Shown: in pieces, positions 12,969 through 24,613 of the stretch
Layout of the letters: each line of letters begins with the position of its first letter
Position numbering within the stretch: position 1 is the stretch's first letter
Origin: Epiperipatus broadwayi
Lineage: Eukaryota > Onychophora > Udeonychophora > Euonychophora > Peripatidae
Reading direction: 5' to 3'
Length of the DNA stretch: 64,000 nucleotides
Assembly (NCBI GenBank): GCA_028023455.1
Contig: JAQFVV010012422.1
Span: 7,739,210 to 7,803,209, forward strand
Notes under the pieces: model-generated
Told to the model about the DNA's origin: nothing
What the model saw: only the letters and a program-made list of their open reading frames with translations
The model's database searches: none
Program-made: the position numbers and the translations under genes

Positions 12969-14900
12969 CTAGATATATATATATATATATATATATTTAG
13001 ATAGAGAAAGATTAAACCTAACTTCTTCCACTCTTATTTGAAAGATCCTTTTGCAACATTTTTACAATTAAATCTTTATTCTATATCATATTTTGATAAT
13101 CTTTACATTATTTATTACAAATATAAATTTACAAATGAAAGACATCCTAAAAAATAATATTTGCATTTTTCAAAATAGAAAAATTAAGATCTAAACTAAA
13201 GATGTAACAATTTAAATGTTTTTTTTATATATTAGATCATAATCTTTGTCTAATCATAAAAATTAGTGAATGAAATATTTATTTGAATTCCATTTTTAAA
13301 ATGGAAATGAATTTTAGTTGAAATTTAAAATGATAAAAATATGTTTTAAAATTATACTTATTTATTATTAAATTTTCACAAAAAATTTCATCGGGGTTTA
13401 TAAATGCATTTCTTTTTAATAAATATAATAACTTGAAAGGCTATAAATATGGGAGTTAACATACCCTGAAAGCGCTAAGCCAAAGATTATTATTATTTAT
13501 TAGTTTAATAACTTTACCAATTTGCATTAAAGCACAATACTATCATTAACTACAATTTTAATAACTTGTCTTCTTAAAAGCAAATATTTTCAAATAAAAT
13601 CTAATGATAATCCCATACATTTTTTGGTTTCAAATAATTTTACAAATATGTTACAAAAATAAGCGTAAATGTGTAAATAAGTTAATATAAATTACAATTT
13701 TTCTTTCTAAAAATAATAAAAGAAAAAAGCAAGTCCGCAAAAGCCTAAGGCCAATCAATATACCAATCAGTAGTGTTGTTGATTTCATTGTATTATTATA
13801 CAATAAATCAGAGTGTTGTTGGTTTATTTTAAAATTGGAAGTTTGCATGGTATTTGTATGTTATCTGTACGACATTGTCACATCCTGATTTTTTGTTTTA
13901 AAATAATCATTTTAGTTCCAATTTCTACTGCAAAATATAAAAAAAGCTAAAATAATAACAATATTATAACATCTCAAACTAAGTGATTTAATCACAACTG
14001 GAAGATCACTTGTTAAATTAGAACTACTTTTTGAAATCGTAAATCTGCTCATTTTAAGATACCTGGAGAAGTTTAAAATGTGATTGCATTAACGTCAAAA
14101 CTATTGGATCCACAAACTTGTGCCACCTGATCTCAATGAAGATTTTATTGATCATAATAATTGTGATGAAATAAAACTGCTATCTACTACAGTAAAAATC
14201 AAACATTTTAATGAACAAATTGCTTGTAGTCATAAATGAAGTGCCAGCAGTTTTAAAGACTCAAGAAGGAGTAGAAATAAATTATTTTTTACTTGAAAGA
14301 TGCAGAAACATATAATGAGTAATGATGTAATTTGTATTAATTTGGGTTAAGACATTTGACCCATTTAGTAAAAAAAAAAAAGCACAGGCCATGATTGAAA
14401 ACTGTTTGTTCACCAAAATTTATTTATATTATCTAGCTTCCATATGAAAATATGAGAGGTAGTAATTATTAGATCTAATGAAAAAAATCTGAAGCTCTTA
14501 AAACAAAGACTAATATCAAACATGCATGGTTTGTTTCATGTCTGTGGTCTTTCTAGCAGCTTTTACAGGTTACAAAGTAGACATTGAAATGTAAATTTAA
14601 TGTTAATTTAAACTGATTAAGAAAAGCTTTCTGCTTTGAGTATTCACTTGTAGATGACTCAGTTTTAACAATTTCTGTGTTCAGAATACTACCCTCTGCC
14701 CATCTGCTCATAGTGTGTTAGATTTTTGGTGCTGTGCCATCATACATGGTCCATAGTCTTTTAAATGTGACACTGGTTTCAGTTTCAATTCCTGCAATTA
14801 CAAATTTGTTTTGACAGGTAAAAAAGAATTATCAAAAAATGCATAACTAAGCATCTTCCATGATATATTAAACTTTATTTTTCTTAATGCACAGTCAAAT
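12559..14900. other. AT-rich DNA, no gene recognised
   Basis: Contains two (AT)n tracts near 12937-12963 and 12973-12997. Nothing else could be identified. Confidence 0.5.
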
Positions 14901-14902
14901 CC

Positions 14903-15125
14903 ATATAATATTAATATCATTTATGTTCTTTATTACTTTTTACAATGCCTTTTACAATCCACTATTGATGTTTTTGATTTGCCCAGCAATCTTCTTCAGA
15001 ATTTCTATATCAAAATATAAATAGAAGTTCTGAAGAAGATTTCTGGAGCAATTGAAACCATCAATAGTGGGTTGTAAAAAGCATTGTTAAAGTAATAAAG
15101 AATATAAGTGATATTAATATTATAT
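14903..15125. repeat. palindrome with hammerhead-like motif
   Basis: Arms of about 105 bases meet near 15020 with almost no loop. In the right arm CTGAAGA (from about 15030) is followed by one A, a 6-pair stem (GATTTC/GCAATT with one mismatch; the left arm suggests an original GATTGC) and GAAAC. This resembles a hammerhead core with an extra base between the first box and stem II. The left arm carries a more damaged version on the opposite strand. Confidence 0.7.
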
Positions 15126-15129
15126 GTCT

Positions 15130-15540
15130 TTCATGATCATTATTGTAAAAGACTATCGCATATGCATTGTTTCCATTGCTTTCTTCATTTCAAAAAAATT
15201 CTAGTTATTGCTTGACTGTAATAGAAAAAGCTTATTTCTCAATTTCCTGCCCAGTTTCAATTTATTTAGAGTCTACCAATCAATAGGTCTATGTTTATGA
15301 AGCACTATCATGTGTAAGGCATATATATGTCTTTATCATGACTCTTGAAAGCCTTCTTTAATTCCTGGGCCATTTTTTAGTCTTTGGGTGGCATCGTGGG
15401 TCTTTTAAGTGATTGATCCCCCAGTCTCTCATATAGTCTTTAAACTTTAGTTGACATTTTAAAACTAACTTATTGAGGATATAAACGTTAATAAATATAG
15501 GGGATTTGAACTCAGACTTTCAAGCCCTTTCACTATCCAC
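15130..15540. other. no gene recognised
   Basis: Short AT-rich stretch with nothing identified. Confidence 0.4.
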
Positions 15541-15544
15541 ACTA

Positions 15545-16225
15545 TCTCATACTACTGATACACATGGCCACACACATGCAGAAAAGATAAATAATCACCA
15601 ATATACATATTTTGTGTTAAACCAGCACTCATCGGTTGATCCAGATTACTATCTCCCAATACATATATATAATCAGTGTTCAGTCTATATTAAGATAGCA
15701 AATCCTTACACTTTAATGGATAGACTTCAACCTACTACAAACCCCAACTCTTCAGCTATCCATACCATTGAAAATCTGATGATAGAATTCCCAAATCCCA
15801 TGCTGATGCCAATATTGTTGTTATGCCCATGTTGACCTGAAGTCACTCTGACCCTTCATGTGTAGGACAGCATCCATTTAAATACACAGAAGAGGAATGG
15901 GCAGAATGCAGGCTTAATATGCAAGATTTGAAATACCAGGCACTCTTAAACCTGGAGACAAGCCCTTTTACTATCCACACTATCTCATACGACTGATAAG
16001 ATCACACACTAAACCAACACTCATCAGTTGGTCCAGATTACCATCTCCCATACATATAATCAGTGCTCAGTCTATATTAAGATAGCAAATCCTTACACTT
16101 TAATGGACAGGCTTCAACCTACTCCAACCTCCAACTCTTCAGCATACGTAACATTTAAAAATCTGATGATAGATTCCCAAATTCCATGCTGATGCCAATA
16201 TTGTTGACATGCCCATGTTGATTAA
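15545..16225 (-). mobile_element. two direct copies, hammerhead family 2a
   Basis: Two copies of the family 2a body (about 15555-15900 and 15955-16225) lie in the same orientation. Both carry hammerhead remains on the minus strand. The first has CCGATGA (complement at 15629-15635), one base off the consensus box, a stem with one mispair and AAAA instead of GAAA. The second keeps CTGATGA (complement at 16021-16027) but has a stem made only of weak pairs and no GAAA. The frame through the first copy is not a gene. Confidence 0.7.
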
Positions 16226-16239
16226 TAAAATAAAATTAA

Positions 16240-17955
16240 CTTAATTATTGCCTTTGCAGTCAATCATAATATTAAATAGAATATGGTTAAGGATAGAAGA
16301 TAATGAGGAATTACAATTAGAAAGATGTTTAAGACATTCAGGGTGGAAAAAATCGGCTGCATGTCAAAGAAACGAACACTTGAGACCAACATGTGGAATG
16401 CATGTATTGGATTTAACTGATTACTTTATATATGCACAACAAAGCTCACTTAATTTTGTGGGAATGCGCGTTTCTCTTTTATCTTCTTTGTGTGTGTGTG
16501 TGTGTGAAATTGGACTAAAGTATACGTATTTAGGATAGCTGACGGTAATGAAAGCATATGTAAAAAATATAATGTTCTCATACAAAACTTAAAGTAAAAA
16601 ATACTAATCAAGCATTAACAAAATGGGCAGAATTGAAAACTAGAAAATTGTTTCTACCTTGCTTTAAAAAAAAATATAAAGTATTTAAAAGTAAATCGAT
16701 GCGCGTAATAAATATAGTTATGAGATATTTTATTCTGTAGCAGTTTTTTTAAGGCAAAGAAAATCTGTCAAGCAAAACACTTTATACTTGTTGAAAGTGA
16801 ATTAACAGGTGAAAGGTTCTCCCGCTAGTTCCTAAAAGGGAAACTTGACCTAAAAATGGTCACCATAGAAACAGACTTTTTTTTTTTTTTTTTTTTTACG
16901 AAAAGGAAATTTAATAACTATTTATGTTGTTTACTAAGAAATTCTTTTACTGAAAACAAATATGCTTTATTTTAAAATTATAATGGGCCAACTTTTTCAT
17001 TAAAATCAGGTGAGTTTAAAGTGAACGTTAATTAAGAATTATTTATTACATTCCACATTTTTCTTATAAATGTTTCTGAGACAACAATATTTACTTGCGC
17101 ACGTGTGTCTACTTGGCAGTATGTGTGCAGTATATATATTCTAAATAATAGATGTACTGAAATTTATTTTTTAAAAAGTATTATTATATTCGCCTTCTTG
17201 AGAAGTGAGATTTAATATTTACTACTCTGAATATTGGTTTCTGAGAAGCAAGCGGCGGTAATGCGTTTGAGGGACACTTCTAAACCAATTTAAAGATTAA
17301 ACTTAAATATAATATCGTCAAAAATTAAGAGAAAATAGCGAAAATGTTTTTCTTAATCTCAAGGTTAATAAAATTTATTTTTAAGACTATTGCTTCAATT
17401 CTCTGTAGCGATCATATATAAGATAAGACGTTTTTAAAAAGAGGTTTATTTTAATGTGTAATTTATTCAGTACGTATTTCTGTAAGGCTAAAATTAGGCT
17501 TTAAATAGCTCAATACACTCTCTATCTCAAGAGAAACAAGTAATATAAAATAAATTATTTGCCATATTAATTATTAAACAGGGTTATTAATGATTATGAA
17601 TCGTTATTTATGCAATCATATTATATATATTAACATTTTTATTTTATGGTTAGCGCAAAGGTATTTACCTGACCAATTCATGTTATTTTAAAAATTACTT
17701 TCCAAATAAAACAGTGAGATACCCATTTATTGACTAGTAATGAAATAGTTAAATTAGTTATAAGCCGATTTTCTGACAAAAAAAAAACAAAAAACTCCGC
17801 TGCCTAAAAGGATGAAGACATGTTAGGAAGGAACTCATTAATAATATTATACCAGTTGGTTTTATTATTTTTATGAAGCAATTTTTAATTTCTAGTTAAA
17901 CTTTAACTCTTACTATTTATCAGTTGTCAAATATTAGAATAAATTCTCTAGTCTC
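16240..17955. other. AT-rich DNA, no gene recognised
   Basis: A short TG run lies near 16490 and a T run near 16877-16897. No supported frame. Confidence 0.5.
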
Positions 17956-17959
17956 AATA

Positions 17960-18735
17960 GAAATTTTATTGGTCAATTGCTGCTTTTTTCTACAAACTAT
18001 CTTTGTTGCAGTAAAAAAGTGTATAAGTTATTTTCATTAATTTCATTCAAATCTGAATCATGTTCAAAATCTACTAATACCTGAAACCGATTTGCAAGTT
18101 CTAATTTAAATTCATTAAAATATTTCTGGAATATCAATTATAAATACTATTATTCTTAATAATTTTTGTCTTTCTAGTTTTGCATTAACACATATGTTAC
18201 ATCTTAATAATCCATGATCACTTCTTGTGTTAAATTTATTAAGAACATTTCAATCTTGAAATATGTATTTTCTGTTAGTCAAAATATAATCCAATTCTGC
18301 TGTACCTTCATTTGAATGCTTCCATGTCCATTTCCTTTTAACATTTTTCTCAAAAAAAGAATTCATAATATAAAAGTTTTTCTTTTTCTGCAAACTCCAC
18401 AAGTCTATGTCCTCTTTCATTTCTATTACCATAACCAAAATTACCTACAACACTTTCATCTTTCATTTGTTTACCAATTCTAGCATTAAAATCTCCCATA
18501 ACAATTTTAAAATATTGTTTACTCTGATCAAAAGCCTTTTGTACATCCATATAAGATCCTTCTACTACTTCATCATGATGAGAACTTGTTGGGACATAAA
18601 CCTGAGTTATCAGCATTTGGTATCTGTTATTAAGTTGAATAATTAATCTTGCTATTCTGTTCGATACACCATCAATCTCCACAACGTTGTTCTTCCACTT
18701 TTTATTTATAATGAATCTTACTCCACTTGTATTTA
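17960..18735 (-). pseudogene. RTE endonuclease and linker, inverted and broken
   Basis: Apurinic-endonuclease-like domain of an RTE LINE, which nicks target DNA to start reverse transcription. Visible motifs in order: GVRFIINKKWKNNVVEIDG, VYVPTS, the catalytic GDFNARIG, a WTW block, LDYILTNRKYIFQD, and the terminal catalytic SDH near 18215-18230. The linker that follows resembles the part of RTE proteins before the reverse transcriptase (LELANRFQVL). At least two frameshifts or stops interrupt it (near 18355 and 18255). The N-terminus is missing. The nearest well-known relatives are the BovB and craniofacial-development-protein-2-like endonucleases. Confidence 0.85.
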
Positions 18736-20520
18736 TAAAGAAAAGAAAGAATATGAAGATATACAAAAATGATGCATTAAAAGGGATTGAATATCTCAAA
18801 TTTTGTAATAAGATGCCGAAAAGAGTTGATAATGATATAAGAAAGTAGAACTAGCAAGGAAAACTATAGAAGAGAATAAAAGCCTTAAGAGTGTAAAACA
18901 ACATTTTGGTATTGGTAGGAAATGTATATCTGCAATAAGAAAAAAAGATGTAATTATTACTAAAAAAAGAGATGACATCATAAAATGGGTAGAAGACTTT
19001 TATCAAGATTTATACAATAATAAAGAACAAGTACCTCCTACATCTATTACACCTTCCGAATTGCCCAGAATTTTAAATGAAGAAGTGAGACATACAATTA
19101 AATTTATGAAGAAAGGAAAGGCTCCAGGTAATGATGGAATTATAATTGATATATTAAAAGAAGCAGTTGAAGAAATAGAAATTTTTTTTAGCAAAGTTAT
19201 ATACCAGGTGTCTAAATGATAAAGATGTACCAGATGATTAAAAAAATGCAGTATTAATATTTAAAAAAGGTGATAAAGAAGATATTAGAAATTACAGACC
19301 TATCAGCATTTTATCAGTTTTATACAAAATTTTTACTAAGATAATTACAACTCGTCTACAGAAAACACTGGATTTCCACCAACCAAGAGCACAAGCTGAA
19401 TTTAAAGGTGGTTTTAGTACAGTAGATCATATCCAGGTATTGAGAGATAGAAATGCCAAATAAATATGAATTGCCATTATGCTTTGGATTTGTAGATTAT
19501 GAAAAGACATTTGATTCTATAAACATTTCTTCAGTGATTAAAGCATTGGATCATCAAGGTATAGATCCAGGATATTATCATATTTTAAAGAATATTTATA
19601 AAAATGCATCAGCAACAATTAGATTATATAATGATACTAGGAAAGTCAACATTAAGAAGGGTATAGGACAGGGTGACTCCATATCTCCAAAACTTTTTAC
19701 AGCAGTGCTGCAAGAAGTATTTTGTGGATTAAAATGGAAATCCAAAGGAGTGAAAGTAAACGAAAATAGATTTTGCAGATGATGTAGTTGTTTTTCCAAA
19801 TAATGCTTCCGAGCTGCAGGAAATGTTGCAGGAGTTATCAGATGAAAGTAGGAAAGTAGAACTAAAGATAAATGTTACAAGACTAAAGTAATGTTTAATG
19901 GATTTTCTTAAAATATGAAAATAAAGATTGATTATGATGAGTTAGAAGAAGTTAACAGTTACAAATACCTTGGTCAGATTATTAATACAGATGGAAACAT
20001 AATGGATGAAATTAATCATAGAATTAAACTTGGTTGGAGTGCTTTTGGTAGAAATAGCTTGATATTAAAAGGAAATATGCCTATGTGTTTGAAAAGAAAG
20101 TTTTTTAATAAATTTGTTTTACCAGTTCCTACTTGTGGATCTCAGGCATGGACACTTAATAGAAGAGCAATACAGAAACTTTAAACCACTCAAAGAAGTA
20201 TGGAGAGATCCATGTTTGGAATAACAAGAAGAGATCAAAATGCAATATATGGGTAAGAGAACAAACAGGTGTTATTGACTACATTGAAACAATTGAAAGA
20301 CTGAAATGGAGTTCGACTGGACATATTGCTAGAAGAGATGATAATAGATGGAAAATTGAAATCTTAAACTGTATTCCAAGAGATTGTAAAATACCCAGAA
20401 AGAGACCACTTGTGAGATGGATGGATGAAATAACAAAGTGTGTAGGGATGATAAGGAGAAGAGAAGCTAAAGATCAGAGAAGATGGATTGAACTTGGAGA
20501 GACCTTCATTCTGCAGTAGA
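18736..20520 (+). pseudogene. RTE reverse transcriptase, broken
   Basis: Fragments in several frames line up in order with an RTE reverse transcriptase: GKAPGNDGI (about 19115-19140), KKGDKEDIRNYRPIS (19265-19305), the motif A block FVDYEKTFDS (19488-19518), GQGDSISPKLF (19666-19698), the catalytic FADD (19772-19783), NSYKYLGQIINTDG (19951-19993), and a C-terminal part with TGHIARRDD (20322-20348). Stops or frameshifts fall near 19218, 19450, 19770, 19890, 20182 and 20250, so it is dead. The start is lost through 5' truncation and inversion. Confidence 0.88.
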
Positions 20521-20559
20521 TTGATAATGGTTGTTGATGATGATGATGAATTATTTCAA

Positions 20560-21530
20560 TAATATCTTGATGAGCTGAAGTTTTTATTTTACTCCACGAA
20601 TAGGAGGGGTGTTAGTACACCAATTAGGATGAATATGTTGGTCTCTCTGGTTTACTTAATTTTACAAAAAGCTGGCTATATAAAATTGGGTAGCAGCTAT
20701 ATAGGGTAAAGTTGGTAAAGGCTAATCCCATTTGTACCCACTCAAATTGTGTGCAGTAAAAAGTAGTCATAAATTTTTTATGTATGTTATGGTAGAAATA
20801 TATAGAATGTCATTCAGGGTATCACCATAATTAAAAGAAAACTTTTTGATTGCTCTTTGAGGCTTTAAAGAAAGCAAATGGAACATACAAATGTTCCCCT
20901 CATATGATCTTGTATTTGCAGCTATTATACTGTTTATATGATAAATAAACATTGATTGTCATTCCCCTTTAAGTGCTGAATTTATTGTTTTTTGCCTTGA
21001 GTTTAAGTCTAATGGTTCATTTTTTTCAGACACCAAATAGTTGTTAACTGATGAAACAGTTGGGATGTTTTGAATTTAGGATGTTTTTAAAAATGCTCAT
21101 TTTCTTTTTCATTTACAATATGACAGACAGAAATAAATTATGTCTCTCATATCCCAAAAGCTATAAGGTCTATTAGCATTAGGTGATAGGCCATTATATG
21201 ATGATGGAATATTTATTAAGCTATTTACAACTATAGATCACTTTCAAGCCAAATAAGATTACATGGATTAAAAAAAGAACACACTAATATTAAGCTGGAT
21301 AGTACTATATTTTATGAAAAGTCAAAGAGATAATTTCTAAGGTATAAATAGTTGAAATGCAAATTGTATGAGATTCATTATAAATAAAAAATGAAAATAA
21401 CATTGTCTTTAATATTAGCAGCCATTTGGAAACAAATACAGCAGACCTGTGCTACTAATGATTCCACAATGCTGTTTTCATTTTTATATTTGTAATGAAT
21501 CTCACTTCATAAGTAAATAGTATTTCTGCA
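20560..21530. other. AT-rich DNA, no gene recognised
   Basis: No supported feature. Confidence 0.5.
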
Positions 21531-21539
21531 GTGTAATGT

Positions 21540-21670
21540 TCACTACACCAATCTCTCACAAGATATAAAATGATTTCTATCCATTTTTAATACTGTATGA
21601 AGGAGTGTAATCATAAATAAATGACCCAAGATATGTGAAACAGCTGTATGATTTCCCAAGATGCACATTA
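21540..21670 (-). repeat. hammerhead family 2b fragment
   Basis: Matches the sequence beside the ribozymes at 22.3 and 42.65 kb. On the minus strand the ribozyme 3' part is kept (GCATC then TTGGGAAATCAT), but the core boxes are lost. Confidence 0.55.
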
Positions 21671-21807
21671 GTCTAATGAAGGACTAATAAAAATTATTAA
21701 CATACTTCCATTAAGTGATGTGTGTGAAAATTGTGAGGGCAATAAGTTTGACCCATCAATTAAACTAATAATTGTCTATCTATATATACTGGACAATGAT
21801 ATATATA

Positions 21808-22214
21808 TATAATGATATTTTTTGGGTACGAACCATGTATTATTTTGCATTACAATCCGATATTTCAACGGACTAGCAACCACCATTATCAAGGTTAACT
21901 TTTGAAAGAACAATCGTTAGATCTCAAAGAATAACTTGATTCAGTGTGCGATGAGAAATGAGATTCAACTTGAAGTAGTTCAGCATTCACAATATGAGGC
22001 TTATCAAAATGTTTATTTCCCTCAGTATTTTTATCTATTAATTTCAAGTTAATATTAGATAAAATAAGAGGTTTCCACATAGCTGGAATATGTTGTGCTT
22101 CATCTAACATTTTTTCTTTCAAAAGTTAACCTTGATAATGGCGGCTGCTAATCTGTCGAAATATTGGATTGTAATGCAAAATAATACATGGTTCGTACCC
22201 AAAAATATCATTTT
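21808..22214. repeat. foldback with hammerhead-like remnants
   Basis: Arms at about 21808-21906 and 22118-22214 are close reverse complements, sharing for example GGGTACGAACCATG. Each arm carries TTGATAA, one T, a 5-pair stem with wobble pairs and then GAAA. This resembles a hammerhead core with two changes in the first box. The roughly 210-base middle shows no gene I recognise. A PLE-derived foldback is plausible. Confidence 0.65.
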
Positions 22215-22254
22215 ATCTACATCATATGACCGTGCAAACATTAAATACAATATA

Positions 22255-22420
22255 AATAAGAGATTGTGATCAGGGCTAGCTGATGAATGCTGGTTCAGCA
22301 GAAAATATGCATCTTGAGAATCATGCATCTTTTTCACATGTCTTTGTCATATGTTTATGATTACGTCCATCCATAAAGTACTAAATATGAAGAGAAATCA
22401 GTCCCTACCTTGTGTGAAAT
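22255..22420 (+). repeat. hammerhead family 2b copy
   Basis: Homologous over about 150 bases, in reverse orientation, to 42585-42730. It carries the ribozyme at 22266-22324. Confidence 0.65.
22266..22324 (+). ncRNA. hammerhead ribozyme motif, family 2b
   Basis: CTGATGA at 22280-22286, stem II TGCT/AGCA (22288-22291 with 22297-22300) closed by a 5-base loop, GAAA at 22301-22304, and a possible ATC cleavage triplet ending at 22313. The outer stem I pairs GTGAT (22266-22270) with ATCAT (22320-22324). An unpaired A at 22287 separates the first box from stem II and the inner stem I is weak, so activity is doubtful. Confidence 0.6.
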
Positions 22421-22764
22421 TGGTGTAGTGCTTCCAATGTTAATAATATGTATACTCTTCAAATCAATCATTTCTTCAACTTTTTCCTGAAGTTTAATAT
22501 TATCCAAATTTAATATTGGACAGTTGTTGTTTTAATAGTTAGAATCTTAGTATTTTTTTCAGATGAAGTGACAAGATTAATTATACATCTTAATGGAAGG
22601 TTCAAATGCAGATAAATCAAGTTTATATCCACATACATTTTTATTCTTATGAAGAAGTAAAGGATTTTTATATAGATTTGACCAAAACTTTGGAAAATGT
22701 TTAAAAGTTTAATGTGCTCTGAAGAAAATTTGATACGGAGACAGAAACAAAAGAAGGTGCAGTG

Positions 22765-23266
22765 TTTTTTGGGGTTTGTGATGATGGTGTTTTAGTTGTA
22801 TTTATATATTGGACTATTTCCATCATCTAAAATGTGTATTGAATGTCTTTAAAAAAATTTAACTTTATTTAAATATTCTATATACATTCAACTGTTAGTA
22901 ATAGCACATCAAACAGGTTAATATATGCACAATGATTTGAGAGGTATTATTCTTCCCTCTTTTTCAGGTATTGCTGACCTGACCAGTGACAGAAATAGCC
23001 TGGTTAGAGCATTATCTTAAAATTCAATATTCATAAATCTAAGGGTCCAGGTTCGATTCCCAAGATAGTATTGTCTCTGGTCAGGCCAGCAATACCTGAA
23101 GTAGAGGCGAGAATAATATCTCTCAAAACACTCTGCATGTATGCTAACCTGGGTGCTATTATTAGCAGTTGAATGTATTTGGAATATTTAAATAAAGTTA
23201 AATTTTTCTAAAGACATTCAATACTCATATTAGATTGTGGAAATAGTCCAATATATAAATACAACT
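22765..23266. mobile_element. PLE terminal-repeat foldback with tRNA-like core (family 3)
   Basis: About 200-base arms in inverted orientation surround a tRNA-like sequence. The arms match the 3' terminal region of the PLE relic ending near 26600 (shared AAAGACATTCAATACTCATA and CAGTTGAATGTAT). A 14-base duplication with one mismatch (AAAAGAAGGTGCAG at 22751-22764, AAAAGAAGGTACAG at 23267-23280) flanks it, so the whole structure moved as a unit. The right arm has CCTGAAGTAGAGG, a stem and AAAAC, a possible decayed hammerhead core. Confidence 0.75.
22995..23067 (+). ncRNA. tRNA-like sequence inside foldback
   Basis: An A-box-like TAGCCTGGTTAGAGC near 22995-23010 and a perfect B box GGTTCGATTCC at 23050-23060. 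Relatives are at 24400-24455 (-), 26322-26396 (+), 62488-62560 (+) and 62935-63010 (+). It is probably a polymerase III promoter of a SINE or PLE terminal region and not a working tRNA: I see no acceptor stem or clear anticodon arm. Confidence 0.6.
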
Positions 23267-23503
23267 AAAAGAAGGTACAGACTTAAGTGAAATCAGTATT
23301 TACTTATAGAGGTTCCCTTGATAACAGATAGAAGATTCGTGATTTTGATAAACTTGACTCTTACCATGTGAATAAATTTTATAAAATTACATTTCTTGAT
23401 GCAAAAATCAACATTATTCTCTAAGTAATAATTAACAGCAGTGGAATTTGTATAAACTTTGAGGAATATAAAAATCTCATGCTGTTAAATTATGAGGTAG
23501 TGC

Positions 23504-23728
23504 TCTCTCTCCCTCCCTCTCTCTCTCTCTCTCTTTCCCCCCTCTCTCTTTCTCTCTCTCCCCTCTCTCTCCCCCTCTCTCCCTCCCTCTCTTTCTCTCT
23601 CTCCCCCTCTTTCTCTTTCTCTCTCTTCCCCTCTCTCTCCCCTCTCTCTCCCTCCCCTCTCTCCCTCCCCTCTCTCTCTCCCTCACTCCCCTCCCCTTCT
23701 CCCTTTCCCACCCCTCTCTCTCTCTCTA
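23504..23728. repeat. CT-rich microsatellite
   Basis: About 225 bases of nearly pure C and T. Long serine/leucine/proline or arginine/glutamate frames here are artefacts. Confidence 0.95.
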
Positions 23729-23729
23729 A

Positions 23730-24360
23730 GTGTTAGACCAAAATGAAAGCTGGAATCTATCTTTTACTTACAGAGGTTGCCTTGACAATACATTGAAGAT
23801 TTATGATTTAGATAATCTTGAACTGATATATTTATCAATTCTTTGGAAAAGAAATCCATGTCAAAATGGATGTTGAAATGTTCAAATGAAGATAGAACAT
23901 AGTGGGATTATTTTTTTAATTAGAAGAAAATATTTATTTTGAGACTGCAATATACTTAGTAGATTCAACATAAGAAGTAATGATAGATTTGTGAGATGTA
24001 AGATAGGTACTCATGAAAAGACAGAAGAAATTAGTTTTAAAAAACAGTATTAACAGATGATGTCACCGAACTTTGAACACTCCATGAATCTGAAATAGAA
24101 TATGCAAATTATTTTGACATATTAATAAACTTTAATTAAGATTCAGCTATAAATGAGTTCAATAAAAAAGGACTGATATTTTACTAAGAATACTACACAC
24201 ATAGCTTATACAAAAAAGCAGCAGTTCTTCAGCAGATTTTTGAGACGCAATTTAAAATAAAGAAAAATTGAATTTTGTAAAATGGGACTGAAAAATGTTA
24301 TGATGACAAAGAAATAATTGTTAGCTAAAAAAAAAAAAAAAAGCTATAGAAAAAAATAAG
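23730..24360. other. no gene recognised
   Basis: A short block near 23760-23825 (AGAGGTTGCCTTGACAA) resembles 23310-23385 and blocks at 39.56 and 48.72 kb. Otherwise nothing is recognised. Confidence 0.45.
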
Positions 24361-24600
24361 TCTCAAAATTTAAACCCATTTTCCTGCTGATTTGTGATGA
24401 TGGACTTGTGTATTGAATTTTAAGATAATGCTCTAACCAACTGAGCCATCCTGTCAAAGGCAACAGTCAGTAGAAATTTCATATACTTATCTATGAGGTT
24501 TCTCCTGATTTCTCCACTTTTTCCTAAAAGTTGATTAGTGGTTTCCATACATTATGTATATCACACTGGGTTGGCTTATGGGATTGTTTGGCATTGTCAT
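24361..24600 (-). mobile_element. inverted 3' end fragment of PLE
   Basis: Its reverse complement matches the end of the PLE that follows on the plus strand: the last coding codons (WKPLIN region), the stop, the short spacer and then the tRNA-like head with GGCTCAGTTGG. A 5' inverted partial copy is a familiar arrangement for Penelope-type insertions. Confidence 0.7.
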
Positions 24601-24613
24601 GTGAGCAGCTTTT

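Larger units (their letters stand above)
17960..20553 (+). mobile_element. RTE-type LINE with inverted 5' part
   Basis: The endonuclease part reads on the minus strand and the reverse transcriptase part on the plus strand, meeting near 18735. The linker end of the inverted part is at the outer left and its endonuclease end at the junction, exactly as twin priming predicts. The 3' end carries a short GATGAT-like tail near 20534-20549, typical of RTE elements. Confidence 0.85.
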